A stretch of DNA of 64,000 bases from Maricaulis maris MCS10 (GCF_000014745.1 NC_008347.1:2062001-2126000); one strand, 5' to 3'; positions 36,480-46,307 are shown, counted from the stretch's first letter. Program-made: numbers and translations. Notes: generated from the letters alone by a model not told the origin.

Positions 36480-37034
36480 CTACCAGACGCCGTCCGGCAC
36501 CATCTCGTCAGCGTCCTGCCGCGAAATCCGCTGGAATTCGATCTGCATGACAATCTCCCCGTCCTCGCTGGTGACGACGGAATACCCGTCAGGCCCGGTG
36601 ATCTCCATTACCGTCGAAAACACGCGTTCCTCACCGCCCTGCCCACGATGGGTCTCGTCGGGAAAGAGCATGCGGTTGCCGACCGGCGTCATGGTACCGT
36701 CGGAGACCCCGCCGATGGAATTATAGTAGCGATAGGTGATCACCTCCGCTTCCGCATCCCAGTGGTAAAGCGTCTCGCCGCGATAGACCGCTGCACCCTG
36801 TGGTACGGCATGCACATCGCGCAGATACTGGCCGCCATAGACCGGCTCATAACAATGCACGTCGAAGGTCTCGGACCCGGGAAACACGCCGGTCCAGCAA
36901 GACCCGGCGAGAAAGGCGAGCGGCATCAACTCCTCGCGCAGGACAGGCGCGTCATCCGCACCGGCGTCCTGCGCCTGACCGGTCGAGACCAGCAGCATCA
37001 CACCCAATCCCGCGCTCAAAACCTGTCTGTGCAT
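36480..37034 (-). CDS. secreted protein of unknown function
   Basis: About 184 residues from ATG at 37034 (MHRQVLSAGLGVMLLVSTGQAQ), a clear signal peptide. The mature protein starts LAFLAGSCWTGVFPG and is beta-rich with the pattern of small lipocalin/nitrobindin-like barrels (LAGSxW...ETLYHWDAEAEVITYRYYN). Two cysteines (SCW and HCY) may pair. No named family is recognised. It is 68 bp upstream of the M1-like gene on the same strand and divergent from xthA. Confidence 0.6.
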   Translation of the reverse strand: MHRQVLSAGLGVMLLVSTGQAQDAGADDAPVLREELMPLAFLAGSCWTGVFPGSETFDVHCYEPVYGGQYLRDVHAVPQGAAVYRGETLYHWDAEAEVITYRYYNSIGGVSDGTMTPVGNRMLFPDETHRGQGGEERVFSTVMEITGPDGYSVVTSEDGEIVMQIEFQRISRQDADEMVPDGVW

Positions 37035-37116
37035 CTGCCGCGCTCCTGCGTCTTTTCTCATCGCCGAAACGGGTTAGGCTGAACGCTCATTCGCCAACAA
37101 AGACCCGTGATCCATC

Positions 37117-37905
37117 ATGACCCTGACCGTTGCTTCCTGGAACGTCAATTCCGTCAAGGCCCGCCTGCCCAATGTGCTCGACTGGCTGAGCGAGGCCAAG
37201 CCGGATGTCGCCTGCCTGCAGGAGATCAAGACGGTGGATGAGGGCTTCCCGCGGATGGAGATCGAGGATCTGGGCTATAATATCGAGACCCATGGCCAGA
37301 AGTCCTACAATGGCGTCGCCATCCTCTCCAAACACCCGATCGAGGAGCTCCGCTGCGGCCTGCCGGGCGATGAGAGTGACGAGCAGGCCCGCTATATCGA
37401 GGCGGTAATCGCGGCGGAAGGCGGGCCGGTGCGCGTGGCGTCGATCTACCTGCCCAATGGCAATCCGGCACCGGGCCCGAAATACGACTACAAGCTGGCC
37501 TGGATGGAGCGCCTGCGTCGGCACGCCCAAAACCTGCTGACCTTCGAGGAACCGCTCATCCTCGCCGGCGACTATAATTGCATCCCGCGCGACAGTGATT
37601 GCTGGGACATCGCCGAATGGGAAAGCGACGCCCTCGCCTTGCCGCAAACCCGCGCCGCCTTCCGGGCGCTGAAATGGCTCGGCCTGACCGAGGCCTTCGA
37701 ACAGCTCGACGGGCGCGGTCACCAATACACATTCTATGACTATCAGGCCGGTCGCTGGAACAAGGGGCATGGTATCCGCATCGACCACTTGCTGTGCTCG
37801 CCGCAGGCTGCCGATCACCTTGAGGGCATCGAGATCCACACCAAGACGCGCGGCAAGGAAAAGGCCTCCGACCACATTCCGATCGTCGGCAGTTTTTCGC
37901 TTTAG
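37117..37905 (+). CDS. xthA: exodeoxyribonuclease III
   Basis: 262 residues. The enzyme cuts at abasic sites and trims 3' ends in base excision repair. Endonuclease/exonuclease/phosphatase motifs are complete: ASWNVNSVKARL, PDVACLQEIKT (catalytic glutamate), LAGDYNCIP, and RIDHLLCS with DHIPIVG at the end. Length and start are normal. It lies 82 bp from the divergent secreted protein gene. Confidence 0.95.
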   Translation: MTLTVASWNVNSVKARLPNVLDWLSEAKPDVACLQEIKTVDEGFPRMEIEDLGYNIETHGQKSYNGVAILSKHPIEELRCGLPGDESDEQARYIEAVIAAEGGPVRVASIYLPNGNPAPGPKYDYKLAWMERLRRHAQNLLTFEEPLILAGDYNCIPRDSDCWDIAEWESDALALPQTRAAFRALKWLGLTEAFEQLDGRGHQYTFYDYQAGRWNKGHGIRIDHLLCSPQAADHLEGIEIHTKTRGKEKASDHIPIVGSFSL

Positions 37906-38056
37906 GGTCGGAACAGCCCCTTTGACAGGCATTGCGGCCCTTCAACCGACTGTCCGCGCCAGCGATCACAAACTCGCGTTATTCGCGATTTACTCTCCAA
38001 ACGGGCGAGTCTCTCGTGTAAGGTTGTCGCGAGGGACCAAGCTGTACGGATAGAGC

Positions 38057-38335
38057 ATGCGCATTTTACTGATTTCGACCTTCACCCTGGCCCTCTATGG
38101 CGGTGCAGCAGACGGCCAGCAGCCGGCGCCGCAACCGGCCGCCGAACGGTCTGAGCAATCCCAGTCTCGTACCGAAACGGGTCAACGACGCGGCCATGCC
38201 CGCGCCGCCCAGCAAATGGCCCGGGCCCGTCACAACTCCGCGCAATCGGACGAAGGCGCGCCGGCTCCGGCCGGTTTGCCGGTATCGGAGACGATCGTAA
38301 ACCAGACCGCCCCTGACCCTGATCCGGATCGGTAG
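38057..38335 (+). CDS. small exported proline/glutamine-rich protein, first gene of a DUF2145 module
   Basis: 92 residues: signal peptide (MRILLISTFTLALYGGAADG) and a low-complexity mature part rich in Q, A, R and P. It ends LPVSETIVNQTAPDPDPDR. Its stop is one base from the ATG of the DUF2145-like gene, so the two are almost certainly cotranslated. The final motif resembles the end of the second small protein (VTDAVIIADDAPQVPFNPD). Function unknown; it has no homologue I can name. Confidence 0.6.
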   Translation: MRILLISTFTLALYGGAADGQQPAPQPAAERSEQSQSRTETGQRRGHARAAQQMARARHNSAQSDEGAPAPAGLPVSETIVNQTAPDPDPDR

Positions 38336-38336
38336 C

Positions 38337-39128
38337 ATGCGCTACCTGATCGCGTGTTGCCTGTTCATCGTCTCCGCCGCCACCCCGGCGTGGGCGGACA
38401 GCGATGCGAGACCGATCGATCACTTCACGCTGCGCGAAGCGGCCGACTTCTCCAAACAGGTCGAACGGGAACTGGCACAGCGCGGCGCCTATATCGCCCT
38501 TGTCTTCCGCTCCGGCCGCCCCCGTGATGCCCTGCCGGACGGCGTTCGCTATACCCATGGCGCCTTCTGGGTCTACGGGCCCGTCACCGAGGCTGACGGC
38601 TCGCAGGGTCACGGCTATGCCGTCTATAATCTCTATCACGGACAGGACGACCCGACGACGTCCTACCTGGCGCAGGACTGGCCGCTGGATTTCATGCGTG
38701 GCGATGTTGTCGGCGAAGTCGGTGTCATCATTCCCAGCGAAGAGATGCAGATCCGGCTGCTCGATGTGATCGCCTCCGACCAGTATGACGCCCTGCACCA
38801 ACCCGAGTATTCGCTGCTCTCGAACCCGGCCGACCTGCGCTTCCAGAACTGCACCGAATTCCTGCTGGACGTGGTCGCGGCTGGTGCCTGGCTGACCGAT
38901 GACCGGGCTCGCATCAAGATCAATCTTGACGCCTATTTCCCGCCCACCCGGGTCGAGCTGGGCTGGTGGGAGCGGCTGACGGCCGGCTGGTTCGACCCGC
39001 GCATTCGCCTCGACGACCAGGGCAATGGGCCAGTGAACATCGCCAGCTTCTCGTCGATCAGCGACTTCATGCTGACATTCGACCTGGCCGATGAGAGTTT
39101 TGAAATCCAGGCGGACCCCTCGGATTGA
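38337..39128 (+). CDS. exported DUF2145-like protein (copy 1)
   Basis: 263 residues with a signal peptide (MRYLIACCLFIVSAATPAWA). The conserved pattern of this family is visible: RYTHGAFWVYG (H74), a YAVYNLYH segment, LAQDWPLDF, ALHQPEYSLLSNP and FQNCTEFLLDVV (C172). I assign it to DUF2145 (COG4727) from this layout. The His ... Asn-Cys order resembles the permuted papain-like fold (LRAT, YiiX, NlpC/P60 relatives), where an early histidine and a late cysteine form the active site. That would predict a periplasmic hydrolase or acyltransferase; this is inference. A paralogue is at 39605-40432. Confidence 0.72.
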   Translation: MRYLIACCLFIVSAATPAWADSDARPIDHFTLREAADFSKQVERELAQRGAYIALVFRSGRPRDALPDGVRYTHGAFWVYGPVTEADGSQGHGYAVYNLYHGQDDPTTSYLAQDWPLDFMRGDVVGEVGVIIPSEEMQIRLLDVIASDQYDALHQPEYSLLSNPADLRFQNCTEFLLDVVAAGAWLTDDRARIKINLDAYFPPTRVELGWWERLTAGWFDPRIRLDDQGNGPVNIASFSSISDFMLTFDLADESFEIQADPSD

Positions 39129-39254
39129 ATGAGAAAACGGGCGCGCATCGGGCCAGGCTGGAAACGTGAATCTAATTTACGAACATTGTTCATTTACAAT
39201 TCACGGCTGATCTGGGAGAGTGATGTCGGGCTGGCACCCGAATGGAGACGCACC

Positions 39255-39608
39255 ATGCGCACCCTGATGATCGCATCTTCCCTGCTGCTTGCAGTGACCC
39301 CGATGAGTTTGGCTGACAGCGGCAATCCGACGGCCCGAGCATCCGGCGAAAGTGCCGGCGCATCTGTCGAGGCGACAGCGACACTGGCGTCGGCCGGCGT
39401 CACCGTGACCGGCGCCGCCGTGGTCGGCGTGACGGGATCGACCGCCGGCGTCCTGACCGGCAATCCGGAACTGGTCGAAAACAGTCTCGACTTCGCCGCA
39501 GAGATGGCCGCGGCGCCGTTTGGTAGCGGACCGCTTGAGGTTACCGATGCCGTCATCATTGCCGATGACGCCCCGCAGGTCCCCTTCAACCCGGACGAGA
39601 CGCCATGA
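39255..39608 (+). CDS. small exported protein, first gene of the second DUF2145 module
   Basis: 117 residues from ATG at 39255 (MRTLMIASSLLLAVTPMSLA), a clear signal peptide. A longer frame from 39129 has no support. The mature part is alanine/glycine/threonine-rich (GASVEATATLASAGVTVTGAAV) with no cysteine. The end EVTDAVIIADDAPQVPFNPD resembles the end of the 38057-38335 product. The ATG of the next gene overlaps its TGA (ATGA). It has the same position relative to a DUF2145-like gene as the first small gene, so the pair looks duplicated. Confidence 0.62.
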   Translation: MRTLMIASSLLLAVTPMSLADSGNPTARASGESAGASVEATATLASAGVTVTGAAVVGVTGSTAGVLTGNPELVENSLDFAAEMAAAPFGSGPLEVTDAVIIADDAPQVPFNPDETP

Positions 39609-40432
39609 GGCACACTCTCACTGCCCTCTCGGTCCTGGTCCTGACCGGCTTTATCGCCCTGCCCGGCGCCGAAGCCGGGTCGGGCGCGCTTCCGATCTCG
39701 CCCTTCGCCATCGAGGACTCGGCCGATTTCTCGAAACAGATTGAACGCGATCTGGCGGCGCGCGGCGCCCGTGTGGCCCTGGTCTTCCGCACCGGCCGAT
39801 ATCGCGAGGATCTGCCCGAAGGAGTGCGTTATACCCATGGCGCATTCTGGGTCTGGTCCGAGATCGAGCTGGCGGACGGAACCCGCACACACGGCTATGC
39901 CGTCCACAATCTCTACCACCATGCCGACGAGACACGGCTCTCCTATCTCGCCCAGGACTGGCCTCTCAATTTCACCCGGGGCGATGTGGTCGGCGAGGTC
40001 GGAGTGATCCTGCCCTCCCCGGAAATGCAAAGACGGTTGTGGATGATGCTGGCCAGCGAGACCGACGAGGCCTTGCACCAGCCGGACTATTCCCTGCTCT
40101 CCAACCCGCACGACCCACGCTACCAGAATTGCAATGAATACCTGCTCGATGTGGTCGCCGCAGCCGCTTGGGAGACCACGGATCGCGAGCAGATCAAGGC
40201 CAATCTCACCGCCTGGTTCGAACCGGCCCCGATCCGTACCGGCCTGTTCGAGCGATTGCTGGGCCCGTCCGTTGATGACCGTATCCGGCTGGAAGACCAG
40301 CGCGGCACGATCCGCACCACGACCTTTTCGGCTCTCGCCCGTTTCATGAGCGAGCATCAGCTGTCCAGCGAGGCCTATGAAATCCGCGCGGCCTTTCTGG
40401 ACACGCCACGCGACCCCCTTCCCGCCGGCTGA
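39605..40432 (+). CDS. exported DUF2145-like protein (copy 2)
   Basis: 275 residues with a signal peptide (residues 1-25, ending PGAEAGS). It is clearly paralogous to 38337-39128: RYTHGAFWVWS (H78), YAVHNLYHHADE, SYLAQDWPLNF, ALHQPDYSLLSNP, YQNCNEYLLDVV (C176) and a shared C-terminal DDRIRLEDQ...FSALARFMSEH. The putative His and Cys are kept in both copies, which argues for a real active site. It is translationally coupled to the small gene before it and converges on selD. Confidence 0.72.
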   Translation: MRHTLTALSVLVLTGFIALPGAEAGSGALPISPFAIEDSADFSKQIERDLAARGARVALVFRTGRYREDLPEGVRYTHGAFWVWSEIELADGTRTHGYAVHNLYHHADETRLSYLAQDWPLNFTRGDVVGEVGVILPSPEMQRRLWMMLASETDEALHQPDYSLLSNPHDPRYQNCNEYLLDVVAAAAWETTDREQIKANLTAWFEPAPIRTGLFERLLGPSVDDRIRLEDQRGTIRTTTFSALARFMSEHQLSSEAYEIRAAFLDTPRDPLPAG

Positions 40433-40465
40433 TCCAGCCAGTCCCGGCCGCGGGTGGTTTGGCGG

Positions 40466-40482
40466 CGGGCGCCTCGCGCCCG
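40466..40482. terminator. possible bidirectional hairpin between DUF2145 copy 2 and selD
   Basis: Six-base arms (CGGGCG / CGCCCG) with a CCTCG loop, extended imperfectly on both sides, in the 65-bp gap between convergent genes. No T tract. Confidence 0.3.
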
Positions 40483-40497
40483 TCGCCGGCCCTTGCC

Positions 40498-41544
40498 TCA
40501 GATGACTTGGATGCCCTCACCGGCCTCAATGCGGCCAACCACGGCGGCATCGACATGTCCGGCCTGTCTGAAATGCTCCAGCACGGCCTCGGCGCTTTCC
40601 GGCGTGCAGCTGACCAGGAGGCCGCCGGAAGTCTGCGGGTCGCACCACAAGACCTCATCCATCGCCGACCAGTCGGCTGGCCTCTCCACGCCGCCGCCAA
40701 CTGCCGCCCAATTCCGCCCCGACGCGCCCGTCTTGACGCCGTCTGCCGCCAGCGCCCGCGCCTCTTCAAACACCGGCACCGCCGCGCGTTCGATCACGGC
40801 GCGGACACCCGCGCCCTCACACATTTCCGACAAGTGCCCGAGCAGGCCAAAGCCGGTGACGTCAGTCGCAGCATTTACCCCGCCGAGCGCGGCGAGGCCG
40901 GCGCCCGGCGTATTGAGCCGTGTGGTCGAGGCGACCATCTGCGCATAACCCTCGTCTGACAGACGATCCTGTTTCAGCGCCGCCGAAAAGACCCCGATCC
41001 CGATCGGTTTGCCAAGGATGAGGACATCGCCCGGTTTCGCACCGGCATTGCTGAGCAGACGATCCGGGTGAACCGTCCCCAGCGCCACCAGCCCGTAGAT
41101 CGGCTCGGCCGCATCAATGGAGTGTCCGCCCGCGATCGGTGCCCCCGCCGCCTCGGCAACCGAGCGACCGCCGGCAAGGATGGCGCGGATCATCTCCGGC
41201 GGCAGCTTGCCGACCGGCATGCCGACCAGCGCCAGACAGAAGATCGGGGTTGCCCCCATGGCATAGACATCGGACAGGGCGTTGGTGGCGGCGATCTTTC
41301 CGAAGACTTCCGGATCGTCGACGATCGGCGTGAAGAAGTCGGTCGTTGCCACCAGCGCCGTCTCGTCATTGATCCGCCAGACCGCCGCGTCATCGCGGGT
41401 CGAGGCGTCGATGATCAGCTCCTTGGGCAGCGGGAACCCCGACGGGCCGCCGAGAATGTCGCTGAGGACCGCCGGGTCCAGCTTGCAGCCACAGCCACCG
41501 CCATGGGCCAGCGAACTCAACCGGATCGGTCGTGTGTCATCCAT
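40498..41544 (-). CDS. selD: selenide, water dikinase (selenophosphate synthetase)
   Basis: 348 residues from ATG at 41544 (MDDTRPIRLSSLAHGGGCGC); another ATG lies one codon earlier. The catalytic site is cysteine (C18 in GGGCGCKLDP), not selenocysteine. It makes selenophosphate from selenide and ATP. The STRDDAAVWRINDETALVATTDFFTP segment and the C-terminal WCDPQTSGGLLVS are typical. It is divergent from mnmH with about 36 bp between the starts, the usual pairing for 2-selenouridine tRNA modification. No selA, selB or selC gene is in the window. Confidence 0.95.
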   Translation of the reverse strand: MDDTRPIRLSSLAHGGGCGCKLDPAVLSDILGGPSGFPLPKELIIDASTRDDAAVWRINDETALVATTDFFTPIVDDPEVFGKIAATNALSDVYAMGATPIFCLALVGMPVGKLPPEMIRAILAGGRSVAEAAGAPIAGGHSIDAAEPIYGLVALGTVHPDRLLSNAGAKPGDVLILGKPIGIGVFSAALKQDRLSDEGYAQMVASTTRLNTPGAGLAALGGVNAATDVTGFGLLGHLSEMCEGAGVRAVIERAAVPVFEEARALAADGVKTGASGRNWAAVGGGVERPADWSAMDEVLWCDPQTSGGLLVSCTPESAEAVLEHFRQAGHVDAAVVGRIEAGEGIQVI

Positions 41545-41580
41545 CATCCCGTACCTTGTGTTTTTGGCTAGTCTGCCCCG

Positions 41581-42663
41581 ATGACCGGGATCGACACGCC
41601 GATGCAACGCATTGCCACCACTGATGACCTATCCGCGCGCGGATTGGAACGCTTTGATGCCATCATCGATGTGCGATCACCGTCGGAATATGCCGAGGAC
41701 CATCTGCCCGGCGCCATCAACCTGCCCGTCCTCGATGATGAGGAGCGGGCCCGGGTCGGCACCCATTACACCCAGGTCTCGATCTTCGAGGCGCGCCGGA
41801 TGGGTGCGGCCATCGCTGCCCGCAATATCTCGCGGCACATCGCCGCCGCCCTGGCCGACAAGGACAAGACGTTCAAACCGCTGGTCTATTGCTGGCGCGG
41901 CGGGATGCGATCGCAATCCATGGCGACCATTCTCGCGGCGGTCGGCTGGAAAACAACGCTGGTTGATGGCGGCTACAGGACCTGGCGCCGTCAGGTGGTG
42001 GCCGAGCTGGACGCCGATGCGCCGCTGCCGGTCATCCTCATTGACGGCCAGACCGGGACCGCCAAGACCCGGCTCCTGCATGTTCTCGCGGCCCGCGGCG
42101 AACAGGTCATCGACCTGGAAGGCCTGGCCTGTCATCGCGGCTCGATCTTCGGTGACTTCTCCGACAACCCGCAACCAGGCCAGAAGGCCTTCGAGACGGC
42201 GCTGTGGACGAAAATCCGGGAACTGGACCCAAGCCGTCCGGTCTATGTCGAGGCGGAGAGCCGATCGGTCGGCCGGTTGCGCGTGCCACCGCGTGTTTGG
42301 AATGCCATGCAGGCGGCGCCGCGGCTGGAGATCCGGGCACCGGTCGCCGAACGCGCCCGCTATCTGATGACCGCCTATCCCGACCTGCCCGATGATCCCG
42401 ACAAGCTCCTCGCCGCGATTGACGGCTTGCGGCGCTTCCATGCCCGCAGCGTGATCGAGGAGTGGCAAGCGCTGGCCGGACGGGGCGATTGGCAAGCCCT
42501 GGCCGCGGCGCTGGTGACCGCCCATTATGACCCCGCCTATGATCGCGCCCGCAAGCGCGATGACGCGGAGCTCTCGCGGACCATCCTGGAAACGGGCAGT
42601 CTGGATGATCGCGCACTTGCGGGGCTGGCTGAACGGGTCATTGCCGCCACGCCCGCTGCCTGA
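41581..42663 (+). CDS. mnmH: tRNA 2-selenouridine synthase
   Basis: 360 residues. The N-terminal rhodanese domain (residues about 20-130) has its catalytic cysteine in VYCWRGGMRSQS, and the C-terminal P-loop domain has DGQTGTAKTRLLHVLA (Walker A). VYVEAESRSVGRLRVPP is another family signature. MnmH (also called SelU/YbbB) replaces sulfur by selenium at the wobble uridine of some tRNAs using selenophosphate from SelD. It starts at the shared divergent promoter with selD. Confidence 0.95.
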   Translation: MTGIDTPMQRIATTDDLSARGLERFDAIIDVRSPSEYAEDHLPGAINLPVLDDEERARVGTHYTQVSIFEARRMGAAIAARNISRHIAAALADKDKTFKPLVYCWRGGMRSQSMATILAAVGWKTTLVDGGYRTWRRQVVAELDADAPLPVILIDGQTGTAKTRLLHVLAARGEQVIDLEGLACHRGSIFGDFSDNPQPGQKAFETALWTKIRELDPSRPVYVEAESRSVGRLRVPPRVWNAMQAAPRLEIRAPVAERARYLMTAYPDLPDDPDKLLAAIDGLRRFHARSVIEEWQALAGRGDWQALAAALVTAHYDPAYDRARKRDDAELSRTILETGSLDDRALAGLAERVIAATPAA

Positions 42664-42666
42664 CAG

Positions 42667-43638
42667 TTATTCGCCCTGCCGGGCTTCATGCTCGTTCAGC
42701 TGCGCCGGCGCCACCAGCAAGTCGATCAGCCCGGTGATATGGTCGAGCTCGTCGACAATCTGGGTGAAGCGCCCCGGCTCGGTCAGCGGCCTGAACATGG
42801 AGCCGATCTCGAAGAGATTGCCGGTTTCCGCCGCGATCAACAGCTCGCCCTCACCGCTATCCTCATCGAAGGCGGCACGGACATTCTTGCCCTTCAGGCT
42901 GGTTTCCAGCGCCAGCAGGCGCTCCATGAAGGACGGGGTCAGCATGTAGCGGGCCAGCACCTGGTCATTGCCATAGACCTCGAAGGCCTTCTCGAATGTC
43001 GGGTCAACCAGGCCGATCCGCTCCAGCTTGTTGCCGCCAAAGGAGCGCCCGAAGGCCTGTATGCCGTTGAACAGGCCCTGGTCGCGCGTAATCAGGGTGA
43101 TGCCCTCGACCTTGCGCGGGAAGTTGATGCGGATGATGACGCCGTGAAACACGGTGACGTAATAGGTCCGCTTGTTCGAGCGGCGGCGCTGTTCCAGATG
43201 GGCTTCATAAAGCTCGAACTCGCAGCCATCCCGCGCGCCGGCGAAATGATCCTCGAACTTGCGCCGGTCCGAGGAGGGCAAAAGACCGAATTCGCGCAGA
43301 CGATCGAAGCGGGCCGGATTGGACGGTTTGGCCGAATAGGTCAGCCCCAGCGCTTCGGCGATGGTGGTATTCAGCTCCGCCTTGACCCGTTTCGACATGG
43401 CATGCAGCGCGCGGCTGCCGATCATGTAGCCAAGGAAAGGCCCGATGATGAGCGCCATGACGATCGGCACCCCATCGAATGCCTTCCAGGCGAGCACGCC
43501 GGCCAACGCCAGGGACAAAGCCACGCCGCCCGCCGTCCAGTACCAGCGCAGCCGGACGAAGCGTTTCCGATCAGCTTCCAGCCCGGCCAGCCAGGGTTCG
43601 AGCTTTTCGGTCCAGAGCGACTGGAAGCGATCGTCCAT
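42667..43638 (-). CDS. DUF3137 family membrane protein
   Basis: 323 residues with two adjacent hydrophobic segments (residues about 28-75). The cytoplasmic part with HFAGARDGCEFELYEAHLEQ, YYVTVFHGVIIRINFP, and MERLLALETSLKGKNVRAAF matches DUF3137, a widespread family of unknown function. The ATG overlaps the valS stop as TAATG, implying coupling to valS. It converges on mnmH with three bases between the stops. Confidence 0.82.
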   Translation of the reverse strand: MDDRFQSLWTEKLEPWLAGLEADRKRFVRLRWYWTAGGVALSLALAGVLAWKAFDGVPIVMALIIGPFLGYMIGSRALHAMSKRVKAELNTTIAEALGLTYSAKPSNPARFDRLREFGLLPSSDRRKFEDHFAGARDGCEFELYEAHLEQRRRSNKRTYYVTVFHGVIIRINFPRKVEGITLITRDQGLFNGIQAFGRSFGGNKLERIGLVDPTFEKAFEVYGNDQVLARYMLTPSFMERLLALETSLKGKNVRAAFDEDSGEGELLIAAETGNLFEIGSMFRPLTEPGRFTQIVDELDHITGLIDLLVAPAQLNEHEARQGE

Positions 43639-46307
43639 TACATCGCCTCGAGCCGGGCCAGGGCTTCGGCCATCTTGGCTTTCTGGCCGGCATAGTCGGT
43701 GAGCTTTTCGCGTTGTTCGGCGACGACGCTCTCCGGCGCATTGGCGACGAAGCGCTCATTGCCGAGCTTCTTTTCAAGGCGGCCGATTTCACCGTCGAGC
43801 TTGGCGACCTCCTTGGCGAGGCGGTCCTTTTCGGCGCCGAAATCGATGACGCCTTCCAGCGGCAAGGCCAGGGTGGTCGTGCCGAGAACGGTCTGGGCCG
43901 AGGCCGGCGGAACCGCGTCGGCGAGCGAGACCTCGGACAGGCGGGCCATGCGCTGGATCAGCGCGTCGTGGCGCTGCAGGCGGGCCGCCACCTCGGCGTC
44001 AGCCCCGACAGCGACCAGCGACAGTTTCGCGCCAGCGGGGATGTTCATCTCGGCGCGCAGGCGGCGGATATCGGTGACCAGATTGATCAACCAGTCCATC
44101 TCCGCCGTCGCCTCGGCATCCTGCAGCCCGTCGAGCTGTGGCCATTCGGCGACGATCAGCTGGGTGTCGCGTGTGCCGGTCTCTGCCCACAGCGCTTCGG
44201 TGACGAAGGGCATGAAGGGGTGGAGCATTTTCAGCGCCTGATCGAGCACATAGGCGGTGGTCGCCCGCGTCTCGGCCTTGGCGGCCTCGTCCTCGCCATT
44301 GAAGAGCGGTTTGGCGAATTCCAGATGCCAGTCACAGAAGACGTTCCAGACGAAGCGATAAGCCGCAGCCGCAGCGTCGTTGAAGCGGTAGCCATCCAGC
44401 CCGGCATTGATCGCCTCGACCGCCTGGGCGGCCTCCGAGATGATCCATTTATTGACGGTCTGGGTGACAGATTTGGGGTCATACCCGTCTGGCACGACGC
44501 ACTCATTCATTTCGGCAAAGCGGGCGGCATTCCACAGCTTGGTGCCGAAATTGCGGTAACCCTCGACGCGTTCCTTGGACATGCGGATATCGCGGCCCTG
44601 CCCGGCCTGGGCGGCCAGGGTGAAGCGCACGGCATCGGCACCGTATTCGTCGATCAGCTCCAGCGGGTCGATCACATTGCCCTTGGACTTGGACATTTTC
44701 TGCCCGTTCTCGTCGCGGACGAGGGCGTGGATATAGACATCCTTGAAGGGCGCGACCTTCATGAAATGAAGGCCCTGCATCATCATCCGGGCAACCCAGA
44801 AGAAGATGATGTCGAAGGCGGTGATCAGGACCGAGGTCGGGTAATAGCGCTCGACCATCTCCGGCGTGTCATCCGGCCAGCCCAGCGTCGAGAACGGCCA
44901 GAGCGCGGAGGAAAACCAGGTGTCGAGGACGTCTTCGTCCTGCGTCAGCGCGACGTCTTTTCCAAGTTTAGCGCGCGCCTGTTCGGCGGCTGCCTCTTCA
45001 CTCTCGGCCACAAAGACATTGCCGTCCTCGTCATACCAGGCCGGAACCCGGTGCCCCCACCAGAGCTGGCGTGAGATGCACCAGGGCTGGATATTGCGCA
45101 TCCATTCAAAATAGGTCTTTTCCCAGGTCTTGGGATGGAAGGTGGTGCGGCCATCCTCGACGGCGGCGATGGCATCCTTGGCCAGCTCGCCGGCATTCAC
45201 ATACCACTGATCGGTCAGCCAGGGCTCGATGACGACGCCGGACCGGTCGCCATAGGGCTGCTGGATCACCTTGTCCTCGACCTCGCGGAGAAGGCCCAGC
45301 TCTTCCATCTTGGCGACCAGTTTCTTGCGCGCCTCGAAGCGGTCCATGCCGCGCCATTCGGCGGGAATGCGATCAAGACCGCCGGTGCCGTCATCTTCGC
45401 TCAGGAGGCGGGCCTGACGGTCGAGAATATTGACCTTGGGCAGGTCGTTCCGCTTGCCGACCTCGAAATCGTTGAAGTCGTGCGCCGGGGTGATTTTCAC
45501 ACAGCCTGTGCCCTGCTCGGGATCGGCATGCTCGTCGGCGACAATCGGGATTTCCACGTCGGCGATCGGCAGTTTGATCATCTTGCCGATCAGGTGCTGA
45601 TAGCGCTCATCGTCCGGATGGACGGCAACCGCGCTGTCACCGAGCACGGTTTCCGGGCGCGTGGTGGCAACCACCAGCTCGCCGGAGCCATCGGCCAGCG
45701 GATAGGCGAAATGCCAGAAATGGCCTTGTGTCTCCCGGTTCTCGACTTCGAGATCGGAGATCGCGGTCTGGAAGTGCGGATCCCAGTTCACCAGGCGCTT
45801 GTCGCGATAGATCAGGCCCTGCTGGTGCAGCTCGACGAAGACTTTCAGGACGGCCTTGGACAGGCCCTCATCGAGGGTGAAGCGTTCGCGCGACCAGTCG
45901 CAGGTGGCGCCGAGGCGGCGCAGCTGCTGCATGATGGCGCCGCCGCTTTCCTCTTTCCATTCCCAGACCCGCTTGATGAAGGCCTCGCGACCCATATCGG
46001 CGCGCGAAATATTGCCTTCCTGGGCCAGTTGGCGCTCGACCACCATCTGGGTGGCGATACCGGCATGGTCGGTACCCGGCTGCCAGAGAACCGAACAACC
46101 CAGCATGCGCTTGTAGCGGACCAGAACGTCCTGGAGCGTATTGTTCAGCGCGTGACCGATATGCAGGCGCCCTGTGACGTTGGGCGGCGGAATGACGATC
46201 GAGAAAGCCTCGGCATTATCGTCATCTTTTGGCTGGAAAGCCCCGCTGTCTTCCCAGGCCTGATAGATCCGGGTTTCGGCGTCGTTCGGGTTGAAGGTCT
46301 TTTCCAT
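43638..46307 (-). CDS. valS: valyl-tRNA synthetase
   Basis: 889 residues from ATG at 46307 ([16 protein letters not shown]); an ATG four codons earlier is less likely. Class I motifs are complete: [13 protein letters not shown] (HIGH) and [14 protein letters not shown] (KMSKS). The editing domain lies between, and a C-terminal coiled coil ([20 protein letters not shown]) is present, as expected for ValRS. It charges tRNA-Val. Its stop overlaps the DUF3137 start. Confidence 0.97.
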   Translation of the reverse strand: MEKTFNPNDAETRIYQAWEDSGAFQPKDDDNAEAFSIVIPPPNVTGRLHIGHALNNTLQDVLVRYKRMLGCSVLWQPGTDHAGIATQMVVERQLAQEGNISRADMGREAFIKRVWEWKEESGGAIMQQLRRLGATCDWSRERFTLDEGLSKAVLKVFVELHQQGLIYRDKRLVNWDPHFQTAISDLEVENRETQGHFWHFAYPLADGSGELVVATTRPETVLGDSAVAVHPDDERYQHLIGKMIKLPIADVEIPIVADEHADPEQGTGCVKITPAHDFNDFEVGKRNDLPKVNILDRQARLLSEDDGTGGLDRIPAEWRGMDRFEARKKLVAKMEELGLLREVEDKVIQQPYGDRSGVVIEPWLTDQWYVNAGELAKDAIAAVEDGRTTFHPKTWEKTYFEWMRNIQPWCISRQLWWGHRVPAWYDEDGNVFVAESEEAAAEQARAKLGKDVALTQDEDVLDTWFSSALWPFSTLGWPDDTPEMVERYYPTSVLITAFDIIFFWVARMMMQGLHFMKVAPFKDVYIHALVRDENGQKMSKSKGNVIDPLELIDEYGADAVRFTLAAQAGQGRDIRMSKERVEGYRNFGTKLWNAARFAEMNECVVPDGYDPKSVTQTVNKWIISEAAQAVEAINAGLDGYRFNDAAAAAYRFVWNVFCDWHLEFAKPLFNGEDEAAKAETRATTAYVLDQALKMLHPFMPFVTEALWAETGTRDTQLIVAEWPQLDGLQDAEATAEMDWLINLVTDIRRLRAEMNIPAGAKLSLVAVGADAEVAARLQRHDALIQRMARLSEVSLADAVPPASAQTVLGTTTLALPLEGVIDFGAEKDRLAKEVAKLDGEIGRLEKKLGNERFVANAPESVVAEQREKLTDYAGQKAKMAEALARLEAM

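Noticed and set aside
39188-39202. GTTC-N7-ATTC, close to the alphaproteobacterial LexA direct repeat GTTC-N7-GTTC
   Set aside because: One mismatch, and the downstream gene is a small exported protein with no link to DNA repair. Likely chance.
43479-45074. 531-residue plus-strand frame opposite valS
   Set aside because: Antisense shadow of a certain valS; no start signal or family pattern.
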